Shown here piece by piece: positions 57,318-64,000 of a stretch of 64,000 nt of DNA. The notes beneath the pieces were generated by a model. It was not told the DNA's origin. It did no database searches and was given only the letters and a program-made list of their open reading frames with translations. The DNA is from Selaginella moellendorffii. Lineage: Eukaryota; Streptophyta; Lycopodiopsida; Selaginellales; Selaginellaceae. Made by a program: the position numbers and the translations under genes. The DNA is taken from the NCBI RefSeq assembly GCF_000143415.4, contig NW_003314275.1, forward strand, positions 2,503,560 to 2,567,559, read 5' to 3'. Each line of letters starts with the position of its first letter. Position 1 is the stretch's first letter.

Positions 57318-58863
57318 TTAAAACAGTCCAATTCTCGGCGATCCGTAATGTTTCTGGCTCCTGATGAGTTCTTGAGTTCGTTCCATGATCTGCAAGAAAA
57401 ATGTTCTTGTGAGTTCCTGAGACAATGAAAGAGAAAACCAAGATTAATGCAGTTAACTTGCCTTCACAGCGATTATTGACGGAGTAAGTTCACATATGTC
57501 CTTGGCATTCATCTCATTCGCAATCACTGCATGCAAAGGATGTGAGCGATAAGAAAACCATCTTTGTTAGAAAACTTACTCTTTAGGCACACGGAAACGT
57601 CAGCGTTCTTGTAAGCCATGCCTCTCTCCTCGTAAAGCTTTGTTAATCGAGCTAACGTCTGCAAATAACAATGACCAGAAAATTAAAATATAAGACAAAA
57701 GATAAGAATGCTTTCAAGCTATACCTGTTCATGAGCAAACTCTCGCTGCGGCTCTCCCAGAAGTGGTCTCTTCTCCGTCCCAGCAGCCACAACACGCTTG
57801 GCTAATGCGTCCAATGGAACATCCAGATAGACAGTGATCCCATGTCTCATATAACCCCTGACAACGACACCACAAGGCGTTCTTATCCTCTTCTCTCGAT
57901 TATAGAGAGAAAACGACTATCTTATCTTACCAGTTTTGTGGTCTCACCACAGCACCTCCTCCTGTCGCTACTACCAATCGATACATCCCAGATAATTGGC
58001 TTAAAACCTCACTCTACATTATCCACAAAACAATAGAAAAAACATCAGACACTGAAGATAGACACGTTTCAAGGCCACAAGACAGTGGGGATCACTCACC
58101 TCAGCATCGCGAAAGCCTTCCTCGTTGCTTTGCTTGAAGATCTGAGCTACACTGGCGCCGCCGGCGGCCTGCTCAACAAGCTTGTCACTGTTTCTCCACG
58201 AAGAAAGTCCATCAAGTGGTGCGACGAAGCAAATCGAAAGAAAAAAACGAGATACACCAACCTGTCAAAGAAGTAGTACCCGAGCGCGTCCGACAAGTGC
58301 TTTCCCACAGTACTCTTTCCACTGCCCATCATCCCTGTGGACGAGAAAACGAAGTTGTGTTAAAGAAAAAGAGAAAGAGAAAGGAGAACGAGAGAGAAAA
58401 GCGAAGTGGTACCAATTAGAAACAGGCACGTCCCTTTGAGGTCCCTGGCCAATTCCTTGCCTTTGCTCTGAGAATGTATGGTCGTCCACTTAGCATTAAG
58501 AGGAAAAGAAGAACACAAAAGGAACCTATGGATCGCACCTTTAGAGCTGTATCGACGCTGGTGGATTCTGTGGCTGCGAGAGAGAAATCGATCAGACGAA
58601 AAAAACGTGTTCTCGAAATTCGAGAGAAATTCTCGGCACATACCAGCTACATTCGCGTTCTGCGAGCACAGCAGCACCACCGGGCGCCTGGCGCGATGAT
58701 GAATCTGCGACGGATTCCTGCAAGAGACGAGATTGATGCGCGATTGCCTCCCAAAATGCAGCTCCTCACGAGAGAATCCCAGCCTCCGGAATCCATCGCC
58801 GCCGCGGAGCTCCACGAAATTCGAGGACGATGTCCCTGCCGAAGGCGCCAAGACGCAATCCAT
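57318..58863 (-). CDS. SK: Shikimate kinase, plastid
   Basis: Phosphorylates shikimate to shikimate-3-phosphate in the plastid shikimate pathway to aromatic amino acids. About nine to ten exons on the minus strand. Exon 1 (58,863-58,644, MDCVLAPSAG) is a Ser/Arg-rich transit peptide, exon 2 (58,567-58,539) is only 29 bases, exon 3 is 58,467-58,413 and exon 4 is 58,334-58,262. Across exons 3-4 the Walker A motif LIGMMGSGKSTVGK forms in frame. Then YYFFDSDKLVEQ (shikimate-binding Asp), ATGGGAVVRP, and lid residues near EKRPLLG. The penultimate junction uses a GC donor after IIAVK. The end is SPRIGLF, stop at 57,320-57,318. All expected active-site residues are present. Confidence 0.93.
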
Positions 58864-59117
58864 GGCGCACGATCGATCGAATGCCCACAATTTCTTGAGC
58901 TAGGGTTGGGCTTTTATCTGCTGCACAACCACAGCCGTTCGATGTGACCAGCCCAACGGCGGCGATTCAACGCGATCATACGAGTCAACAAGCTTACATT
59001 TTTGAATGGTAGGCCGCCGGCGCTTCTGGACTTGACAGCCGTTAGATTTGGATTTGGGAAGGGCAAGGCGGGGTATATTCCGTCCACGTCTTAGGGCTAA
59101 CGAGGCAAAAGAAAAAA
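58864..59117. promoter_or_regulatory. Shared (bidirectional) promoter region of shikimate kinase and HslU
   Basis: Only 254 bases separate the two divergent ATGs. The minus strand near 58,905-58,915 has AACCCTA, a telobox-like motif common in plant housekeeping promoters, and the plus strand near 59,093 has TTAGGGC. No clear TATA box, as usual for such promoters. Coregulation is an inference. Confidence 0.5.
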
Positions 59118-61579
59118 ATGAGCTGGTGCGCTCGAGCTAGGGCGCCGGGCGGGCGCGCTCTCCTTTTGTCCTCGAGATTTCGCCGCTTCTACGCGTAAGT
59201 CCCTCCACATCCTTCTCGGGGCTGGAATTTCTCGTGTTTTTGCGCTAGAATGCTTGAATTTTCGAGATTTTTTTGCCTATGTAGCAATGCTCTCGAGGCT
59301 GGCTGGAGCTTGAAATGCCTCATTTTTGCTACTGATTTATTCCTTTCTCGTTCCTTTCAGCTCTGCGACAGCGCAGCCATCTGAAACAATCGATGATTTA
59401 TCGCCGCAGCCTTCAGCTAGACCACCATGTAAGCTGGCAATTTTCTACTCTTCTTGCGTTTGAATTTTGTAAAAAAAATTTTCTTGTTTCTTTTTTGTTC
59501 GTGCAGCAGACGATCTCTTGTCGGCTGAGGCACTCACTCCCGCGAAAGTCGTAGCTTTGTTGGATCGTCACATCGTCGGCCAAACCGGAGCCAAGCGTGC
59601 GGTTGCAGTGGCATTGCGTACGCGCTCGTCAGCCTTTGCTGCTGCCTGTTATCTGACTCCATAGGTGGTGCACTAGAATTTTCTCTTTCTTTTTTTTTCA
59701 CTTCTTCTTTCATGCCTTCTTTTAGAAACTTGGTTGCTTTTTGCGTGTAAGTTTCTAGATTCTGTTGTACTGAAGTTCTTGAGCCGTCTGCACGCAGGAA
59801 ATCGATGGCGGCGACACCGTATTCCTTCTCAATATCGAGAGGAGATTCTTCCCAAAAATATACTTATGATCGGACCAACTGGTTGCGGGAAAACGGAAAT
59901 TGCGAGACGGTTGGCTAAAATGGCGGATGCTCCGTTTATAAAAGTGAGGAAGTGTTTTTATTCTTCGTTTGTTTTTAACTCATATTTTCTAACAGGTGGA
60001 AGCTACGAAATTTACAGAAGTTGGATTTCATGGCCGAGATGTGGACCAGATCATTCGGGACCTTGTTGAGAATGCTATATTACTGCAACGAGAAAAGGTG
60101 TTTTAAAACTCAACAAAGCGAGTTTTTTCAACTCTCTTCTTTCAGGTGCGAACCAGAATTTCAAAAGAGGTGGAGGAAGCTGTTGAGAACAGGATCCTGG
60201 ACGCGTTGATCGGTTTGACCCTCGCTATTGAGGTTTTTGTTTTTGCGGCTTTTTGGTCTGTCTGTGGCTGAACATGTTTTAGCAGGAGGACAATGTGGAT
60301 ACGAGTTCATTGGAGACACTACGCAAGGCTTATAAGAAAGGGGAAATTGATAACCGCAAGCTAGTGCTGGACGTTCCCGAGGGAGGAAGAGTGCGCGTCC
60401 CTATTGAAGTCACAGGAGGTGGTCTTCCTATAAACGATCTTATTTTCAAGGTACTACGCCTCTGCATGAAAGGAATTGGTATTGACGTCTCGATTTCCTC
60501 TAGATAGAGAAAGCTTTGAAATCCCCGAAAGTCGAACGCCGTGAAGTAACTGTCGCCGAGGCCAGACAAATGCTCTCGGAAATGGAAGTCGAAAAACACC
60601 TTCAGTCCGATCAGATCATCAAAGATGCAATACGTGTACACGCTAGTGTTTTTGGTCTCGTTTCCCTGGATGTTAATGGCTTCCACTTGCAGGCAACGGA
60701 GTCTGACGGCATTGTATTTATAGACGAGATCGACAAAATCGTTACAACTAGCGAAGCCAGATTTGGAGCGGATGCAAGTGCGGAAGGTGTACAGCGGGAC
60801 TTGCTTCCTATTATCGAAGGCAGGTAAATTATTACCACGTTGGTTTTCCTTCCGTGCTAAGCTGGTCCTCCTTTCAGCGTTGTAAACACGAGACACGGGA
60901 ATGTGAACACCGATCACATTCTTTTCATTTGCAGTGGCGCCTTTCACTCTTGTAAGCCAAGTGACATGCTTGCTGAGCTACAAGGACGTCTGCCTATCCG
61001 TGTTGAACTGAAAGGTCTCACTCGCACGGTAAGTCGCGCTGGAAGTGTTGCAGCATCTCTACCATGCTAACAGCCATTCTTTCCAGGATTTGTACCGTAT
61101 TCTAACCGAGCCTGAAATAAATATGATCAAGCAACAACAGCTTCTTATGGCTACCGAAAGTGTGGAGCTTGTTTTCTCCGACGACGCCATAAAGGAACTA
61201 GCCAATGTTGCGGCTGAGGCAAGTGTTCTTGTGGGGATTTCTTAGCTTACTCATTGCTGAAAAATAAAACACGTTACAGGTGAATACTTCTTTGGACAAC
61301 ATTGGTGCTCGGAGACTTCACACGGTAACGCATTTTCTTCCTCAATAGCGAAATGTTCCCACTGGTTTTGTTTGATCCAGGTAATTGAGAAGGTAGTAGA
61401 AGATATTAGCTTCAATGCTCCAGAAAGAGCTGGGCAAGCTTATCACATTGACAAGCAAGTAAGTTTCATCGATCGCTTGACGAATTCATGGTTCTATTTG
61501 TTTCTTTCTTTCGCAGAAAGTAAGAGATGCTGTTGGAGAGCTCTTGAAGAAAACCGACTTATCAAAGTTTGTTCTCTAA
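59118..61579 (+). CDS. HSLU: HslU (ClpY) ATPase subunit, mitochondrial
   Basis: AAA+ unfoldase of the HslUV protease, which in plants is a mitochondrial heritage of the bacterial ancestor. It feeds unfolded proteins to the HslV peptidase (no HslV in this window). Multi-exon, with the Arg-rich N-terminus ([15 protein letters not shown]) typical of a mitochondrial presequence. Core features: [20 protein letters not shown], Walker [16 protein letters not shown] near 59,870, [16 protein letters not shown], the intermediate domain, Walker [12 protein letters not shown] near 60,710, sensor region [16 protein letters not shown], and the C-terminal [17 protein letters not shown] with the end LSKFVL that docks into HslV. 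Stop TAA ends at 61,579. About 470 residues. All ATPase motifs intact. Confidence 0.94.
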
Positions 61580-61850
61580 AGAGCACTCGCCCAGGTAACT
61601 GGCCACAGCCTCAACAGGAAGATTGGGCCCGGGCACAAGAAGCTCAAGGATCGCGCCATCCCTCGGTTGAAACCCATCTTCAGCTGAAAACCACTTGGCA
61701 TCTCAGCATCCCAAAGAGGACATGATGAATCAGCTTGGTGGCGGCGGTATTGAAACCATGCTGAGGCGCAAAAGTGTAGAATCCCGGTTGATCAACGCAA
61801 AAACCTTCACACAAAAAACAAGAAAACAAAGAAAAGAAGAGGAGTTGATC
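61580..61850. other. HslU 3' flank with unassigned sequence
   Basis: Follows the HslU stop. An open stretch with Gly- and Lys/Arg-rich segments (61,695-61,916) shows no domain I recognise. It may belong to the copia fragment. Confidence 0.35.
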
Positions 61851-62150
61851 CTGAAACCATCGTCTGGAAAACTTTCTTCGATTTGGATTTGGATATTTGC
61901 ACGGAGATCTCCCTGAAGAAAATTTTGTCCAGCAACCAGAGGGTTACCAGAAGCAGCCTGGAATGGTTTGTCCCCTGAAGGCTCAAACAATCTCCTAAGG
62001 TTTCTCAGCTTCATTGGATTTTCCAGAAACGCTGCTGATCAAAATGTATACCAGTATGAAAAGATGATGGTCCTTATTGCTTTATATATTGATGATTTGA
62101 TCCTGGTCACAAAATGTCTTGCTTTTCTACAAATGATCTAAGAGTAGATT

Positions 62151-62276
62151 GATCTCGGCAATATTAAGTTCTGTCTTGGTCTTAATACTGGGACAATTCA
62201 TTGCTCACTCACAGTGCTGTGAGGGATGAATTGTCCCAATATTAAGACCAAGACAAAACTTAATATTGCCGAGATC
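62151..62276. repeat. Foldback 1 inside the copia fragment
   Basis: Arms 62,151-62,201 and 62,226-62,276 are reverse complements over about 51 bases with about three mismatches, and a 24-base loop. The left arm codes the IDLGNIKFCLGL part of copia RT. Confidence 0.88.
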
Positions 62277-62690
62277 ATCTGCTCAGCGCTATGAGGAAGG
62301 AATTCTGAAACGGTTTAATATGCATGACTGTATTCCAGTTTCCACTCCCATGGAACTTAATCTTCAGCTTTGCTCATCTCAGTCTCCGACCACTGAAGCT
62401 GAGCGCACATCCATAAGAGTATTTGGTATCGTGCACCAGTTGGAAGCCTTATTATCTGGTTATCTGTACCCGCCTTGGCGCTTAAATACTCTCCGTGTCC
62501 CAGATGAGTAATTCCAATTGCGAGGTTCTGATTGAGCCGGTGACAATGATACAAGAAAATCCACATCTGATGCCTCAACTTTAATATGGAGGAGCAGGAA
62601 ACAAAGCATCACAGCTCTGTCTTCTGCCGGCGTGCAAGGAAGCTGTCTGGCTTAGCTTGTTGCTCATAGAGATTGGACATTTTCCTCTCT

Positions 62691-62898
62691 AGCCAACGAT
62701 GCTATTTTGTGACAACATCAACACTATTGCTCTTTCAGCTACATCTAAGTTTCATGACCGAACCAAGCACATCCAGCTCCATTATCTCCGGGTGTTATTC
62801 TCCTCCAATTCTGTTCGACCACTGAGCACCGGTCATGAATTTGGATGTAGCTGAAAGAGCAATAGCGCTAATATTGTCACAAAGTAGCATCGTTGGCT
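62691..62898. repeat. Foldback 2 inside the copia fragment
   Basis: Arms 62,691-62,760 and 62,831-62,898 are inverted with several mismatches. The left arm codes CDNINTIALSATSKFHDR of RNase H. Weaker similarity continues outward from the right arm to about 62,935. Confidence 0.85.
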
Positions 62899-62994
62899 GT
62901 TGGCTGGAGTCCACAATCTAAGCCAGACAATAGACTGATGAGCCATGCCAATGAGTAGGCCTTGACCTAACTAACTTTCTTGTGACAATTCTCT

Positions 62995-63175
62995 AGCTTG
63001 CTTACTCAAATTAAAAACACTTACAGGTAAATACGCCTTTGGATAGCATTGATTTGCTTGATCTAGTGGAAAATATTAGTTTCAATGCTCCAGAGAGAGA
63101 TTATCACATTGACAAGCAAGCAAAGAAAAAAAAAGCGATTGTAGAGCTCTTGGGTTTATCGAAGTTAAAAATTAA
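62995..63175 (+). pseudogene. Partial duplicate of the HslU 3' end
   Basis: Frames read [17 protein letters not shown] and further IVELLGLSKLK, matching HslU exons at 61,360-61,460 and 61,520-61,570 ([19 protein letters not shown] and [10 protein letters not shown]). Upstream CTTACAGGTAAATACGCCTT resembles the intron-exon junction at 61,275-61,295, and the intron before the last exon appears partly lost. Lacks ATPase domains and the FVL end. Cannot be functional. Confidence 0.8.
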
Positions 63176-63358
63176 ACTTGTGGCTTCCACTGCGCCACGT
63201 CGGAAAACGCCATCCTTTTGCAATTGGTCCATGTCAGCAAGATACTCAAGCAGTGATTGGTACACGTCAGCAGCCCTAAATACCTATCGGGATTTCATCA
63301 CTCTTGTGGAGCTCTTCGAGAAACAAGAGCTACATTTTCTCGACGAAGCGCGGGCGCG
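63176..63358 (+). promoter_or_regulatory. Promoter and leader of CRD1
   Basis: The interval between the HslU pseudogene and the CRD1 ATG has CCACGTCGG near 63,195 and ACACGTCAGC near 63,262, G-box-like cores frequent in light-regulated plant genes, and CCAAT-type elements (CAATTGG near 63,221, GATTGG near 63,256). No distance-tested TATA box. Light regulation is expected for this gene family, but the elements are only candidates. Confidence 0.45.
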
Positions 63359-64000
63359 ATGGCGGCAGCAATGTCGGCGGCGAGCGTCGGTAATGTAAAG
63401 GTGGGAGGATTTCTTGGCAGCTCCAGGGGATTCCAGGCGAATCGGGGCCGAAATATCGTGTTCTCCAGGAAGATCATGGCCAGCGCCACGAAAGAGGCCC
63501 CAAGAAAGGGCGCCAAGGAGGCGATGAAGGATACACTGCTGACGCCGCGCTTCTACACCACGGATTTCGACGAGATGGAGCAGCTCTTCAATACCGAGAT
63601 CAACAAGAAGCTCAACATGGAGGAGTTCGAGGCGCTGGTGGCGGAATTCAAGGCCGACTATAACCAGACGCACTTCGTGAGAAATCCCGAGTTTAAGGCC
63701 GCCGCGGACAAGATCACGGGGCCGATGAGGAAGATCTTCGTGGAGTTCTTGGAGAGGTCGTGCACGGCCGAGTCTCAGGGTTTTTGCTCTACAAGGAGCT
63801 GGGAAGAAGGCTCAAGGTACTTTTTTTTCTTCTCTTCTCTCCTCTTTACTACACTTCTTTTCTTTCTGCTCTTCTCTTTCTTGCAGAAAACAAATCCCGT
63901 GGTTGCGGAGATTTTTACGTTGATGTCACGGGATGAAGCACGGCATGCAGGGTAAGTTCTCAGTTACTCAGCTGGAAAAAAAGCATCGATCATTTCCTAT
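63359..64000 (+). CDS. CRD1: Mg-protoporphyrin IX monomethyl ester oxidative cyclase, 5' part
   Basis: The AcsF/CRD1/CHL27 diiron enzyme forms the fifth ring of chlorophyll (protochlorophyllide) at plastid membranes. The ATG at 63,359 begins a transit peptide rich in Ala, Ser and Gly. Mature sequence includes [19 protein letters not shown] and [17 protein letters not shown]. Exon 1 ends at 63,816 (GGTAC donor). Exon 2 (63,887-63,951) reads [22 protein letters not shown], with Glu and His that bind iron in this family. The gene continues beyond the window. Near 63,773 one base seems missing: the first frame reads CTAESQGF where the family has CTAEFSGF, and the normal frame returns after it. 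This is either an assembly error or an inactivating mutation. Confidence 0.9.

Larger units (their letters stand above)
61850..62900 (+). mobile_element. Ty1/copia fragment with RT and RNase H remnants
   Basis: Frames around 61,875-61,960 read HGDLPEENFVQQPEG, typical copia RT. At 62,075-62,175 the segment LIALYIDDLILVT and IDLGNIKFCLGLNT match copia RT palm motifs. At 62,300-62,370 FNMHDCIPVSTPMELN matches the connection. At 62,545-62,775 RKSTSDAST, ALSSAG, CDNINTIALSATSKFHDRTK and HYLR match RNase H. Frameshifts break every part and no LTR is seen. It lies between the complete HslU gene and the partial HslU repeat. Confidence 0.8.

Noticed and set aside
1-64000. CRISPR array or bacterial operon features
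   Set aside because: No regularly spaced repeat with unique spacers. Introns, a eukaryotic initiator tRNA and plant elements make this nuclear DNA.

Overview
This window is nuclear DNA of a land plant. The small-genome lycophyte Selaginella (S. moellendorffii-like) is the best fit. This is an inference from very short introns (about 50-90 nt), a compact block of plant genes (plastid class I aldolase, trehalase, plastid shikimate kinase, mitochondrial HslU, the Mg-protoporphyrin ester cyclase CRD1, a PPR protein, initiator tRNA-Met) and a chromodomain Ty3/gypsy element of a type reported from lycophytes and mosses. No database search was possible.

Layout. Bases 1 to about 41,800 are a repeat-dense block with no gene I would call intact. 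Its frame is a very large inverted repeat: left arm 1-5,080, right arm about 20,905-26,130, apparently very similar, separated by about 16 kb. Each arm carries the same mosaic: a degenerate simple repeat, a broken leucine-rich-repeat (LRR) receptor fragment, a retrotransposon pol C-terminus and unclassified DNA. The space between the arms holds a gag-protease gypsy fragment (7.4-8.9 kb), a LINE endonuclease fragment (8.9-9.96 kb), two direct copies of a 1.9-kb repeat, and a decayed chromovirus on the minus strand (12.7-17.4 kb) with one recognisable LTR. Copies of a roughly 1.2-kb repeat family are scattered from 5 to 39 kb. Bases 26-42 kb hold another minus-strand gypsy fragment (30.2-32.7 kb), two decayed plus-strand LINE fragments (36.1-38.1 and 39.8-41.8 kb) and AT-rich DNA whose GC skew changes sign near 34.6 kb.

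Bases 42-64 kb are gene-dense. In order they hold: a small uncharacterised gene (-), plastid fructose-bisphosphate aldolase (-), a UvrD/Rep-type DNA helicase (-), trehalase (-), a 2.7-kb spacer, an intronless PPR gene (+), initiator tRNA-Met (+), shikimate kinase (-), HslU/ClpY (+), a copia fragment with two foldbacks followed by a partial second copy of the HslU 3' end, and the 5' part of CRD1 (+), which runs off the window and carries an apparent one-base deletion.

The genes are not an operon or a single pathway. They are neighbouring housekeeping genes: plastid carbon and aromatic metabolism and chlorophyll synthesis, mitochondrial proteolysis, DNA repair, trehalose breakdown and organelle RNA processing. 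The most unusual structure is the giant inverted repeat carrying receptor fragments, which could fold into long double-stranded RNA if transcribed through. Also notable are the hairpin in a trehalase intron, the foldbacks in the copia fragment, and the HslU partial duplication.
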